The position numbers were made by a program, and so were the translations under genes. A DNA stretch of 64,000 nucleotides from Prunus persica (lineage: Eukaryota > Streptophyta > Magnoliopsida > Rosales > Rosaceae). The stretch covers positions 3,301,803 through 3,365,802 of the forward strand of contig NC_034009.1 in NCBI RefSeq assembly GCF_000346465.2, in the 5' to 3' direction. Below the pieces are notes generated by a model that was not told where the DNA came from, made no database searches, and was given only the letters and a program-made list of their open reading frames with translations. Of the stretch, positions 49,163-62,498 are shown piece by piece; positions within the stretch are counted from its first letter, which is position 1, and each line of letters starts with the position of its first letter.

Positions 49163-49816
49163 TTTTAATTTGGAACTGTCAAAATCAAACAAGACATTCA
49201 ACAAGAAATTTGCACGCAGCTAGAAAGGAAGAGATGCGAAAGGGATTGAGCAGATGATATGATGGTTACAGAAAGAGGCGAAAAAGAAAGGGAGAGGATA
49301 TGAAATTCCTGCTGCTTTGACCAAGAAATTTTACCCAACAAAGCACAAATGAAAAAGGCAAAAAAAAAAAAAAAAAAAAAAAAGAATGCATGCATGATTT
49401 TGAATGTTCCATTCAATAATTTTGATTAGCTTGCAACCATCTTTCATCTCAAGACTTATTCTGAAGAACCCCATTTGGAGAAACACAATCTAATTTGCAA
49501 ACAAAACACAACATAAATTATTCTGCTCAATGAATTTGATTCTATTTCATCTCCAGACAAATTCTGAAGAACCCCATTTGCAGAAAAAACACTAATTAAC
49601 AAATTAATCACAACAAACATGCACAAAAACACAATCTTGGTCCAGGAAATTAACAAATATGAATCCATGCATGCATCATGCATGAACAGAGAGCTAAACA
49701 CAACAATGGAGATTGAGATTTAAAAAAAATGGGGGGGGGGGAGGGGGAAGGGAAGGATTAATAATAACCTGCTCCTGCTGCTGCTGCTGCTGCTGCTGAA
49801 TCACATGCTGCAACAT
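45848..49816 (-). CDS. CCT-domain transcription regulator (CMF type, ASML2-like)
   Basis: A nuclear regulator with a C-terminal CCT domain. The CCT motif binds DNA or NF-Y partners in CONSTANS/TOC1 relatives. Exons (minus) 49816-49769, 48001-47165, 46631-46446, 46229-46104 and 45955-45848 close in phase to 434 aa. Residues 7-14 are a pure Gln run encoded by (CAG)n. A Thr/Asn-rich low-complexity segment lies at about 95-135. The CCT domain is at about 334-377 (RKEKIHRYMKKRNERNFTKK, then YACRKTLADSRPRVRGRF), split by intron 3 between KKIK and YACRK. An acidic tail (HEDDEDDE, VVVKEEEDLVDSSD) follows. No B-box zinc fingers or receiver domain are present, so it is not a CONSTANS-like or PRR protein. 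Intron 3 starts GTT followed by a (CT)n tract. Confidence 0.9.
49727..49750. repeat. G-rich run in the first intron of the CCT gene
   Basis: TGGGGGGGGGGAGGGGGAAGGG, just inside the first donor on the template side, is C-rich on the sense strand. Upstream in the same intron are a poly-A run (49360-49383), (ATT)n at about 49131-49161 and a diverged duplication (about 49450-49500 and 49555-49600, TCTGAAGAACCCCATTTG). Confidence 0.6.
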
Positions 49817-50180
49817 GGTTCCAATTCTCTCTCTGTTGCTTGGCTTGAGCTTTAATCAATGGGTTCGCTTGCTTAATTTAAAAAAAAAAAAAAAAATCAA
49901 AGAGAGAATGTATTTAAAATGCAACCAATATGTACATGCATATCGCTCCTCCTCACTGGCCTTCTTGTTGTGATCTGGATGGAAACTATACAAAGGAGGA
50001 GCCAAATGCAACAGAATCTCAAAGAGCTAGCAGAGCCTATAACGATCGAAAAAACCAAACGACCATGGCAAAAAAAGAAAAACAATTTACAGAGAGAAAA
50101 ACAGAGGAAGGTTAAAAGAAGGGTGAGCTAAGAAAATGGAGGGGTGTGGGGTGGCAAAAGTGAGTTAATAGCCTAAACTT

Positions 50181-50340
50181 TATATATATATATAGTGGTA
50201 GGGGTCTGTCCGTACTTAGCCGTCAAGCCTGGCACTGGTCAACCCGAGGCTCGCGGGGGATCGCTAGCTTGGGGTCCGTACATGGCGTGGCACTCTGGAT
50301 GAACACAAGTTAAAGGATACAGGACACGTGGCGAACTGGG
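50181..50340 (-). promoter_or_regulatory. Putative promoter of the CCT gene
   Basis: A TATA run (50181-50194) lies about 370 bp upstream of the start codon, and a G-box/ABRE-like CACGTG (50325-50330, GGACACGTGGCG) 130 bp further. Both positions suit minus-strand transcription. The light or ABA link is inferred from the motif only. Confidence 0.4.
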
Positions 50341-52820
50341 TCTCGAGTCTCGACCAATGGCGGGGTGACCTGGCAGTGGCCTCTAATGGATTTTGTTTTG
50401 TTTTGTTGAGAGGCAAAGCTGGTTTGGTTTGGTTCGATTTTCTTTGTCTCTAACCTTCCTTAACTCGCAACAGTTAGAGCAGAAATTGGTTGACCAAGCC
50501 TTGCCTGTTGCCTGATTCTTTTCTAAGTTTTATTTTGGTAACCCCCGATTCTTTCAATGCGGGTAAATATATAATCGAAGAACGTCCTCAATGTGTCCTT
50601 GTTTGGCATACAATATTGGATTGAATTATTATTATTCAGGATTTGGTGTTAACATGTGACTAAGGAGCTTAATTAGCTAAATAGTGCTATCATGCATTTG
50701 GTATATACTATCTACACAACATTGGATTAGATCATACCTCAAACCCCGAATGTGTACACCCGACTTTAGGTTTCGAATCTCGAACTTTGAATTCTAGATC
50801 ATAAATCAAACTAAACGATGTCTGATTTGATTTTTATAGCCTTTTTTTATATGATTACGTTGTAGGTTGAACTCAAACGAATAATTTTTCTTTAAGTACT
50901 TATCACCTTCCTGGAGCCATTGAGCTTTGTATTTAACTCCATACAAAGCAAGCTGTCGATATCTTCCCCTTTTACTGTAAAGGGAATTTATTTTTGAGAT
51001 CAGTCAACTAAGGGAAGAAGAATGATGATTTTGCTGCAGTTGCATAAAAGATATGGAATGGTGCACAAGCTAATAATTTGGGGAATTATACGCAGTGGAT
51101 AACGATAAAGTTATTCCACTCTGGACAATTTCCAAAATAATTTTGATAAAAATTCATGACTGAATTAACTTAACACGAAAATAATGAAACCCAAAATTTA
51201 AAAATAAAATAAAATAAAAGCGACTCTCCCTTTCAAGAACCTTAACCTTGGTCTTAGTCATTGACTGATGCTGAAATAATTATGCTTCTCGATCACTGGA
51301 GAATATATATTGTGTAATTGCTTATAATTCAGCCTTTTATTTGTATAGATCCTTATGGCATAGAATTGATATGATATTGATGAGGATATGAGGTGGACGT
51401 GCAGGACATCTTATGCTTGATAATGCAGAGGTGCTCAACTACTCATGATCAATCATGGGAGTCAATTTCTGGTTATGAGCTACACCATTCAAATTGATAG
51501 TGAGAGAAGATTAGTGGGAGTCCTCCGATCTCCGTATTTACGTCTAAAATTACGCATTTTCATCTTTTATTTTAGAGTCTGTTATTTTTTATTTTAGGGT
51601 TCGTGACATAAAGGTCCCTAACAACTTTCTTATTTATTATAAATCAAATCGTGATTACTAAATTGTAAACCCAAAACAGTTAAGTATGGATACTCAAAAG
51701 TACGTAGTTTTGGATATGAAGACAAAAAAATAAAAAAACACAAAAAGATAAATTTATTTGAAATCCTAATTTCCATTGATGGAGATGCTACACCTTCATG
51801 ATAAATCACATGGAATTTTATACAATGAATATTTGCTCTATTAGGACAAAAGATCATAGATTTGGTTTCATACATGCTGGATCGTTTTATGTTAGGGAAT
51901 CATAGATTTGGTTATATGAATGAATACCTTAAGAAGGTTGCATGGTCTTTTATTTTCTTCCTTTCCTTTTGAATTTTTTTGCTTTTCTCTTTTTGATTCA
52001 ACAATACAAAACGAAAAAAAAAACTATCGTTTATAAGATTTGAATTTAGAAACGTCTTCAACAAGACAAAGACTAAATTACTATTAGACCAAAGGGTAAT
52101 TGGCAAATTTTGTTTTGGATTCGATTTAAGATGTAGAGTCATGATCCATAATGGCAAACTAAAGTTATAGATGACAGGTCCTAAAGCATGCCCTTGACGA
52201 TGCATACATGTCTTATTTCCTTTTAATGCTTGAATTTGGATATAGAAGCATTTTCATTTTGACCATCGTATACATATCATCACCAAACCTACATAAAAAA
52301 ATGCTCCACCTCCTCCCTTTTATTCCAAACCCCATGCAAAAAGGCAAACCCAATCCATGAGCACCCAAAAAAAAATATAGTCCTTTTGTGCACTAGGGTT
52401 AATTTGCTTTGCATCAATAATTTTCTCTTTCTGAATATTTAGGCAAAAAAACATGACTCGTGCACATGTTTAAAAAAAGTGGGATCAATCCCCTTCCTCA
52501 ATTTAGCTTATACCTCTTTCCAATCAATGTGGGTCGACAATGCTCAATTATATGTTGTTCTGGTAACTTAAGCTAACCTTTTGGTTTGCGCATCCTTCTA
52601 GAGAGCTTCCCATTTTCTGGTTTTGGCAAAAGTTCTGCAGCATGAAGTGATTTGCATGTCTCATATGTTTTGTGTTTTAGATTTTGCAGAAGGGGAATAT
52701 ACCCTTTCTCGGAATCTAAGTGTTTGATGAGTTACGTACTATACCAAACTCTCACCGGAAACATATGAAACAAACAAATTCTGTGTTGAAGGGACGGGAA
52801 GGTTGTGCATATGGTTTTGC

Positions 52821-52858
<38 letters not shown>

Positions 52859-54590
52859 TAAGATTCTACAGAACATGTCCATTAGCATTAGCTCCATCCA
52901 TCCGTCCCCATGACTTGGGATGAAATGATTAACATCATGTGATCTGTTGGGATTTTGTGTGGCTCGATACTAACCATGAGTGTCGATGGAGTTAATTCCA
53001 TGTCAACAGTGGCGGAGCAAAGAATTTTGTCATTGTCGAAGTGTGATAAAGAAAGTTATCAAATGGCATATAAACAGGTGTGTTCAAATATTTCGTCAAA
53101 TACCTTAGTCATTCGCTTAGAAAGAAAAACTCAAGAAGATTGAGGTCACGCGACCAACATGTGCACTATAAGATGACATATATATATATATATATATATA
53201 TATGCGTCCTCAAATACATCTTTCTTAGATAATTTTTCGCAAATGCTTTTCTCACAATAATCAATCATGTGACAACACGTAAGAGGAGCGTTGTATACAA
53301 GAATTTCTCAATTCCACGTTTCGGACTAATTGAAACTGCTACTGATTTAAGAACTTCATTAAGCATGCATTGAACAGAAAAAAGAAAAAAGTTCTGATAG
53401 ATGTTTGATGTAATGTGTCTCATTGTCTTCTATTACCTCCATGTTAGTCAAGGTTCTACTGTGGCATCAATCTAATCTTTGCTACAACAGAACCATGATG
53501 GAGGCCCATTTCTTCTGTATGGCTCTCATTAAATTCTTATCTCAATATTCAACATACATGTTTTTTTAAAGAATTTTACAAAACTGGAAAGACGGCATCA
53601 ATTTTTACACTTGGGAATGCCTCTGTTTTTCTTTTCTTAGATAAATGGTATTTCAAATTTGACAGAAATAATGCCATATACAATTTTATTCTCAGGAGAG
53701 CAACATACTATACTGGGATATTTTTTATTTTTTATTTTTTGGGAATCAAATTATTGTGGGAATTTTTTTATCTGGCTTGTACCATTTTAGCCAATACAAT
53801 CTGCTTTGGAGCTTTGAAGCAATATTTGATATCAACCTTCAGACCACATGTCTGGTTATGTGTCTCACTTTTTGATGCAGAAGATGTATAATTTTGGGTA
53901 CATTTGCATATTATTGTCTGTGTCCCTATAATATTTTCTGAGTTATAACGCTGATTAATCATCAACATTTGGGACAAGAAGAGATTAGTGAATGTAACAT
54001 TTGGGATTTAATATGGGTATTTTTCTAAAGTTGCATGGAGCTCTTTTGATATAAAACCCTAGGTACATCTAAACACGCCTAAAGTTGAAAATAATATCGA
54101 TACAATATGAAGAGAACATGACCCAATAACTACAATATTTTATTTTTCCTTTCCATTTCTCTTATTTTGCTTAGTCAGCTTCTCTTCTTAGGTTACACAA
54201 CTTCATTACAATTCATAAGGCCATTTTTCTCAACAAGGAGTTTTCTCCTTCCAAAGGTTTTGTAAGTGTGCGTTGTGGATTGATATGAAATTTTTAATGA
54301 GTTGATCCGGATAAGTTTCGTGTGAGATTCGAGTCTTATACCAAGACGTGTCGTAAATTGTCACCTCTAAATTTGAACAATTTGAGCTTGATCAGCATTC
54401 ATAATGAGTTGGACTCGAGTTGAGTTTATTTAAATCAAAAGGAGTTGAACCTGAGCCCGAAAACCAAATCGAGTATATCGGGTTGGATATGGGTCGCCTC
54501 CCAACTTGCTTAACCCACCCAACTTGCTTGGCCAGTCCATTTTACTTTGGGCTAGCAGCTTAATAGAAGCCCAACTGAAGCCTGTCCGAT
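50341..54590. other. Intergenic region without a recognised gene
   Basis: AT-rich sequence holding (AT)n microsatellites at 52829-52856 and 53178-53204. The word CAGTGGCGGAGCAAAGAATTTT at about 53008 resembles the edge of a common plant transposon, but no matching far end was found. No coding exon was recognised. Confidence 0.5.
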
Positions 54591-54758
54591 TTTCATCATA
54601 AGTTTGATAGAATCCCTAAATCATAAAATCCAAAGACCATCGACCTGATTTTCTCTCTTTCACAAATTGGATTGTATTCCTTTGTTTCCTTGCGAGACAG
54701 CGCTGCCTCTTCTCTTCACTTCACTTCACTGAGTCGCAAGCAGCACGAAGGCTGACAC

Positions 54759-54767
54759 AAACCCTAG
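54759..54767 (+). promoter_or_regulatory. Telo-box-like motif in the PRP19 leader
   Basis: AAACCCTAG lies about 20 bp before the start codon, followed by a CT-rich leader. It is similar to the motif near RPL23 and SUVR. Confidence 0.45.
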
Positions 54768-54781
54768 CTCTCTCTGCCATA

Positions 54782-57700
54782 ATGAACTGCTCAAGTAAAG
54801 CTCTCTCTCCTTCTCTCTCGCGTTCGTTGTTTTACTTTTATCTTTTTTGGCTGATCTCTCTTTTTCTAACTATTGCTCTTCTTATTTGCCCGTACAGTCT
54901 CCGGCGAGGTGCCGGAAGATCCTGTGGTCTCCAAGAAGTCTGGTTTGCTCTTCGAGAAGCGTTTAATCGAGAGACATATCTCGGTGTGTTCATTTCTCTC
55001 GCTATCTTCATTCTAGGGTTTCCGTTGGTTTTACCATTATTGTTTGGTTACTGAGAAAATTCCGGAAAATTAAAGAATAACTAACATGTGAAAACTTCGG
55101 AGTGCATTTTGTTTATGCCATTTATTGCTGCTAGAAGAACTCACATGTTTGATATCTTAGTTTTGTTTAATAAATTTCAGTTTCAATGTTACATATGATA
55201 GAAGACTAAGTGTTTGTAGTTGTCGTGTTATCTTACTAGGAATACGGAAAATGCCCGATAACTGGAGAACCACTTACCGCTGATGATATTGTTCCAGTTC
55301 GAACGGGCAAGGTATACTGAATTTCAATATATTTACTTCATTTCATTCTTAGTACAACGTTTGGTTGATCTTTTTATATATTTAAAAACGTATATACATG
55401 TTTATATATGTGTGTGTGTGTGTGGATATATATATGTAATTATGGGGTAAAATGGCCTCTTGAGCCGTGCACTACATGATAGAGGGTAGCCTTCGCTTAC
55501 CCTTTAGAAAAGGTGGAACTTAATCATGGATCTCTGATAAGATGCCCAAGAAACTTTATCTGATAAGCGAGTTGGCGTTTTGTAATTAATATAGCTCCTT
55601 ATGTGGTGGATTTACTCTGATGGCTTCCCGTGCAGATTGTAAGGCCCAGACCTGCACAAGCTGCTAGTATCCCTGGCATGCTCGGAATGTTCCAGCTTGT
55701 ATGTCTTCTTATTATACTATTATTGTCTTCATTCATCACCTTTCGGCATTTACGTTTATCTTGTATCTTTGACTGTTGTTGTAGATCCTAAATTTTAATC
55801 TGTGTTTTATGCTATACTACAACTATCTCATTCAAATATGCAACTTGATTATCGTCAATATGTCATGGTCTTGGAATTGTCCAAGAATAAATCACGATTT
55901 GCTGTCCAGAAATAGAGATTTGTCTCTTACCCAAAATATAAAATCTTGGGAACTCCTGGCGAAGACATGTAAATATAGCTAAATAATGTCCAAGGTTAAG
56001 TGAAATAAACAAAATTACGAAATGTCATGGCTAGGCTACTTCTTAATTTGATGCAAAAAGAGTAAATTTTAGATTATTACTGAAAAACTTTAAATATAAG
56101 ATCTAATTTTTCCTGATATAGCCGTCTCCATTATTATTCTGACTATAACCAACCAAAAGCATCCACATGATAAGTGGGACTCATTAGCAATCCCAGCATT
56201 TGCTTTCAGAACTTGACGAGTTCATTAGCATCACCCCATTCACGGACTGCCTAGCTTGAAAATTATGATAAAATTTATGGGTTATTGGATGGTCCTTGTG
56301 CATCATGTGGAATATGTTATAAGCACTGTAATGAGTTACCAACAAACTGTCCATTGTTCATTCTGTTTATTGTAGCAGTTGAGCCTCTATTTTTAGTGGG
56401 TTATGAATCTTAAGAACTGGTTTTGGATAGTGCTTAATTTAATGATATGATTTTACCTTTTTTTTTAATAATATTATTATTGTGTTGCCTAGTGTTATTG
56501 CTTTGTTTTCATCTCACATTGTAGTTCCAATTTTTGAAGTTTATTTTATATGTATTCTTTGTATAGTGAAGGAGTTTTTTTTTTCCTTCGTACCAATAGG
56601 AATGGGATAGTTTGATGCTAGCCAATTTTGCGATGGAGCAACAATTGCATACAGCAAGGCAAGAGTTGAGTCATGCTTTGTATCAGGTACTGCAACTAGG
56701 TGATATTTCTCCCAATTACATATTTTGCTTAGTCAAGGTACCTAGGTGCCTTCTTTTATTTCCTTTATTCTTTTAATTTTTTTTTTCTTTTGAGAACTAC
56801 ATATTTAGCTTATACTTATTTTGCATTTTGTTAGTTTTTTTTTTGGTTAACTGCAACTGGAATATGACTTCATGTGGTCGAATGATCTAATTTTAGTAAT
56901 CCATATTTTGGCAGCATGATGCTGCATGCCGTGTTATTGCGAGACTCAAAAAAGAAAGGGATGAAGCAAGATCATTACTTGCTCTGGCTGAGAGACAAAT
57001 TCCCATGTCAGCACCATCAACAATTGCAGCAAATGCCTCTGTCCATAGCAATGGGAAACCAGGTTCTTTCTCTATATGCTTCTCAGAACATTTGATATAT
57101 TTTCATAAGTTTACATGTTAACTCATTTGAGGTCTATTTTCTTCTATAGCTGCTGATGACCAGCTGGGACCTGGCTTGAGGAATGTACGCCCTGGAATAT
57201 CTCCCAATATCCTAGATGATATGACTGAATGTAATTCGGTTCTTTCACAGCAGAGGAAGAGGCGACAGGTACTGTTATGCAACTGTTGTCACTTGCTAGA
57301 TTTTTAGTAGTATACCTTCCATCCCATGTATTGTTTTTATTGAGAAAAGATGCTGGTGAAGGTCAGCCATTTTTACAGCATTTATCTAATAAGTTATGCT
57401 AGTTATATCTTTAATTTGTATATGGGTTTTGTGCTCAGATATCCCCAACGTTGGCTCCAGTTGATGCTTTGGAGAGGTATACTCAGATATCTAGCCATCC
57501 CCTTCATAAAACAAGCAAACCTGGAATTTTATCGATTGATATTCATTCTAACAAGGTATGCGTTTGTTCTTATTTTATTATTATTTGGTTTTGTTCAAGC
57601 ATCACTTCTGTATGGGTATGGCCGCTGCGTGCCTTGCTATTCAGTACTTGCTGTCAAATGCGTTTGTGGTGTTGTAATGTCTGTATTGATCTTTAGGTCT

Positions 57701-60700
57701 GCTATAGCTAGAACTTATCCAAAAAAAAAAAAAGTGGTGAAAATGAGTTTAGAAGGAACAATATAAAATTCAATGAATCTGGAAGCTCTTATGTTTTAGG
57801 GTTCATTTGCATGGTTCAGTTTTGCCATATGGATAGCACATGCTGCTATTAGATGAGAATTTGGATCTTTTGCATGCTTTTTCTACCTTGATCTACTCTC
57901 TGCTCCAAAAGTTTTTCCCAGTTTTTTCTCTTAAAGGTAGACACCCCTTAAGGAAAAAGTAATTCCATCCTTCTGTGCCCACCTGTGTGTTTTATGTCTT
58001 TCTGATATCCTGTGCTAAAATGTCGAAAACAATACCCTAGAAGGATAAAAAGTTATGTTCAGTACACATATCAAATTTAGGTTTACGCAATTATTGTTAA
58101 TTATGTGCGCCTTGGTCATGTTTCCATCTTGCTGATCAAAACTATTTTTTTTTTTTCCTTTTCCTTACAGAACATAATTGCAACTGGAGGGGTTGATACA
58201 AATGCAGTAATCTTTGATCAACCATCAGGACAAATCATATCCACTCTTAGTGGTCATTCAAAGAAGGTATCATCTATTAACCCTATCAAACAATTGCTTG
58301 ATGTCTTTTCATTAATGCATATTGAATGGTTATGTATCTTTTCCTTGGTAGGTTAACAGTGTCAAAATTGTACCTCGGGACGATCTGTTAATAACTGGGT
58401 CAGCAGACAAGGTAAGCCACATTTAATTTATTTTTTCTTGTTCATGGACATTTTCAACCCTTTATTGATTTGTTCATTGCTTCGTTGCTATTTGATCTTC
58501 ACTATTTTCTGGACTTCTATTGTTAGCTTTGCATATTATTCGGTACCAATGTGTAACCCTGGCCACTACTGAACTTTGAATACCTCAAAATTGCAAGTTT
58601 TGAGTTGGGATTTTTGAAGTTTTACCATGTGGACCTACACGAATTCAAATTGAGATGCTAGATTTCTTTATATTGCTTTACATGTTGTACCTGGGTAACC
58701 TCCCCTGACCTGAACACAAAGGTAACAATAGAAAAAGAAAAAAAAAAAATTTGGAGTAAACAAAGAACTGTGCATGCATGCAATTTAGAGGTTATGCATA
58801 GGTTTTACTTGTGTAACTTATCAGATCTTCAATCTAGTGGAGTCTATGTTGTGATGTTTTGATATCATTTTTTTCCATCAATGTTGCAGACAGTTCGCAT
58901 ATGGCAAGGTTCTGATGATGGGAACTACAACTGTAACCACGTTTTGAAGGACCATACTGCAGAGGTAAATAGTTCTGATTCAATCTTTTCCCCAACAAGT
59001 TCATCAAAAAATGCTCCAAGTCCTTTTAAGTGGAAAAATGAGCAGTAAATCAAGGGGAAAAAAGTGAACTTACTGTGCTTCTATAACCATTTCTACTTTT
59101 TGTCTTTCTGTGTCCAAGTCGTGATGTTTCCGTATTTCCTGTGTTCAGGAATTTTTGATGTTTGATAACTAATGAATAATGTCTGATAAAATAAACTGCT
59201 ACCTGGCAATTTTCTTTTTATTTGATATTTTTTTAGGGGCACTGCCCAGCAACCGAGTTTTATTATGTATTGCATTCTATATACTGGTTATGTGCTATGT
59301 ATATTACTTTATTTAACATCTCAAAAAAAATTTCAGGTGCAAGCTGTTACTGTGCATGCCACAAATAACTACTTTGTGACTGCTTCTCTTGATGGTACAT
59401 GGTGCTTTTACGATCTTTCCTCGGGGTTATGTCTGACACAGGTTATAATCCTTCACTCTCTGTGTGTGTGCATGCATGCAGGATGCCATGTTTTCAATAT
59501 CGTGCACTTTGTCAAGTATCATTCTTTTTGAACATCAGCTTCTATCATGAGGCAGTACAATACAAATGCATAAACTTGAGGACATGTTTATGCAGGTAGT
59601 TAAATATGTTGAGTATGCAGCTCTTTGCATTTCATTGGTTGATGAAGTGGGGAAAATATTTATGGTTGACGAAGTGTCGAAACTTCTGTAAAATGTTATT
59701 GTATGTTTAAACTGATGCACGTGTATATCTGCTTCTATACTAGTTGAGTTAGCTAAAGTAATGAAAAAAGAGAATGGAAACTTTTCCATTTGAAACAGAG
59801 TTCGTATTTTTTTTCTCCATGTATGTTCTCCGGTGATATCATTACCTGTACCTTAATTTGCCTTGTCCTTGATGATGCAATGAAAATTTCTTTGGCTCTT
59901 TAGGTTGAAGACCCTTCCGCATCTGAGGGCTATACATCTTTGGCGTTTCATCCTGATGGTCTTATCCTTGGAACAGGCACCACTGGGGGCCTTGTGAAAA
60001 TTTGGGATGTTAAAAGTCAGGTGTGCAGGCATTACTTTTTCTTCTGCTTTCAACCTTTATTTTTTAGTTCTGATTTTACTTCGCTGATTGACAGACAAAT
60101 GTTGCGAAGTTTGAGGGACATGTTGGTGCAGTAACTTCCATCTCCTTCTCTGAGAATGGTTACTTTCTTGCGGTAGGTGCTCCACTAAGAAAAAAAATGA
60201 AGTAGATAGAGAATTATATGATATCATGCTCATATATTTTACATTTAAATTGGACAGACTGCAGCAAGTGATGGCATTAAGTTGTGGGATCTACGCAAAT
60301 TGAAAAACTTCAGGACATTCACTCCATATGGTCCTGACACACCAACAAACTGTGGTATGTATATCTACAAGCCTTCTCATAGTTTCTTTCCTTGCAAAAA
60401 AAATGAGAAGTATTTCATTGCAATGCCTTCACTGTGCAAAATTCTGTTGAATCACTTGAAAGCAACTCTACTTCTTGGGGATTCTTGGTTGACATGGTGA
60501 ATTTTTGGTAGATGAGAAAATTTCTTCTTGAAAGCAACTCTACTTCTTGTGTATCTAATTCTTCTTGCTAGATGAGAAAATTTCCTGAGGTCATATATCT
60601 ATATGCTTCCCTTTTTGTTATAGTCTTCCTATTGTCCTATGTAATCTCTCATTACTTTAGTAACAATGAATTGGATAAGATTTCTTATTTAGACTCTTTT

Positions 60701-61757
60701 AATATCATACAAGTCTTGCCAAATATAGAGTATAATGAAAGCTCTGTTTCTGATCCATGCAGTTGAATTCGACTACAGTGGAAGTTACCTTGCTGCTGCA
60801 GGCTCCGATATAAGGTCCGTGTTTGAAAAACATACATTTTTGGATTGAACACCTGAATTTTTTTTTTTTAAAATGCCTTTTCATTTGTGTTAATAATATC
60901 AAGAAGCTTAATGCATGATGGGGGTAGTTTAAAAATTGTAATATTCTACTGACAATTATAGCATCCCATAATTGTATATGGATATGCGATGAACTGTAAC
61001 CTTCTAAGTACAATTATGGCACACCCAAGGACAGAAGATTACAGTTTGTCATATCCAAGGAACTACCCATTCTGTTCCTCCTACCTGCCTTCTCCCTCCC
61101 TGATTTCTCTTTTGAAGAAGATTATGAAATGAAATGATTGGCTTAGATTTACTAGACATTAGTGTAGTGGCCTGTGAAAAACTGGAATTTGGTATGATAG
61201 TGGTTAATTACTTAAGTTGTCTGAAAGTTGCCATATTTCTCTCTGAGTGAATGTGAGAAAGCTGACATTTGCATATTACGTCAGTCCAAGAGAAGCTGGA
61301 TATTCTTTGAAATGCATAACAGTTTAGAAATAAAATTTTAATTTAAAGTATAGTTTCTTCTCTATTTGTAAATTCTCATCTCCAAATGCCAAATATTCTG
61401 CTACTGTCTTGCTTTCCAGAAACTTTTGAACACTGATATTGGTATTTTGCTTTTGCAGAGTCATCCAAGCTACTAGCGTCAAATTAGATTGGAACACTAT
61501 AAAGACTTTTCCTGATATGTCTGGCACAGGTTATTTCTCTTCCACTCGCCTGTCAATTGTTGGTTGTGGGCTTTTGTGGCCTTTGTGGCCTTTACTTTAC
61601 ATTAGTCCCTGATGTTCTTTACGTTCCTTGTCTTGTTTTAGGTAAAGCAACGAGTGTCAAATTTGGTCCAGATGCAAAATATATTGCAGTAGGATCGATG
61701 GACCGTAACCTTCGCATTTTTGGCCTGCCTGGCGATGATAGTGCAATGGAGCCCTGA
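54782..61757 (+). CDS. PRP19: Pre-mRNA-processing factor 19 (MAC3), U-box E3 ligase
   Basis: The core subunit of the nuclear PRP19/NTC (MOS4-associated) spliceosome-activating complex. Eighteen exons (54782-54794, 54898-54983, 55240-55311, 55636-55698, 56600-56686, 56915-57062, 57150-57268, 57439-57555, 58171-58266, 58352-58411, 58890-58964, 59337-59441, 59904-60020, 60095-60172, 60258-60354, 60763-60814, 61459-61529, 61642-61757) all have GT-AG borders and close to 523 aa, the plant family length. The U-box is at 1-70 ([24 protein letters not shown]), the coiled-coil tetramerisation region at about 75-140 ([20 protein letters not shown]), and WD40 repeats from about 215 to the end ([42 protein letters not shown]). 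The leader has a telo-box-like AAACCCTAG. No breaks were seen. Confidence 0.97.
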
Positions 61758-62123
61758 AGTCTTATCAAAGTTACCCCGTCTGCAGTTGCTGTTACCTTCA
61801 CTGTTGGTTAATTTGGATTCATCTTGTTGGCCATTGAACAGGGTTTTGAAGCAATTGTGCCTTGTAGAACATTTATGTAGTTTTGTATTTCCATGTGCAG
61901 TGTTAGCTGAGTGATAGATGTTATTCCGGGGAAAAAAAAAGGAAAAAAAGGGGATAGAAATAGTTGAATGCTTAAGAGATTTCAATTTTCGTGGCATATT
62001 TATTGGCGGCTGAGGTTGTACTATTATTTTTTCATGTTCTTAATTCCCCCAAATACCATCATGACATTATGGTTGATCATGACTTGAAAAAATTAACCAA
62101 AATTGGTTATTAATGTTCTGTTA

Positions 62124-62495
62124 CGGTTTGTTTGGATGAGGAAAATAAACTTGGGATTTTGACAAAACTCAGAATTTCTAAATTGATATGAACCAATTCC
62201 CGTGTTTAGATAAAAAAATATAGAAATTTAGAAATTCCTCGTGAGAAAAAATTTGAAATTTGGAGATCATAAATTCCAACTTTAAACTCTATCTAAAAGT
62301 CGTCATTTATAAAATTCCAAGAGAGATTGAGATTTTAAAAAATGTAACTTTACAAATAAAGGTTAAATTTCGTGTTTTAAATTCGTCACCTAAAAAAAAA
62401 ACTTTACAAATTCTTGAACATTAATTTCTGTCATTTTAAATTTCGTCATTTATGAAATTTTTTATACTCTTAAATTTCCTCATCCAAAAACACTG
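62124..62495. mobile_element. MITE with TTA target duplication
   Basis: The ends are CGGTTTGTTTGGATGAGGAAA and, inverted, CAGTGTTTTTGGATGAGGAAA, with TTA immediately outside both (62121-62123 and 62496-62498). The element is 372 bp, AT-rich and non-coding, and consistent with a Tourist/Harbinger MITE. It lies between the convergent PRP19 and TLDc genes. Confidence 0.75.
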
Positions 62496-62498
62496 TTA

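Noticed and set aside
53005..53210. Transposon edge at CAGTGGCGGAGCAAAG
   Set aside because: The word is common at plant transposon ends, but I found no inverted or direct partner and no target duplication.
54782..55054. 90-aa frame starting at the PRP19 ATG
   Set aside because: It runs through intron 1. The true first exon has 13 coding bases, and splicing restores MNCSISGEVP.
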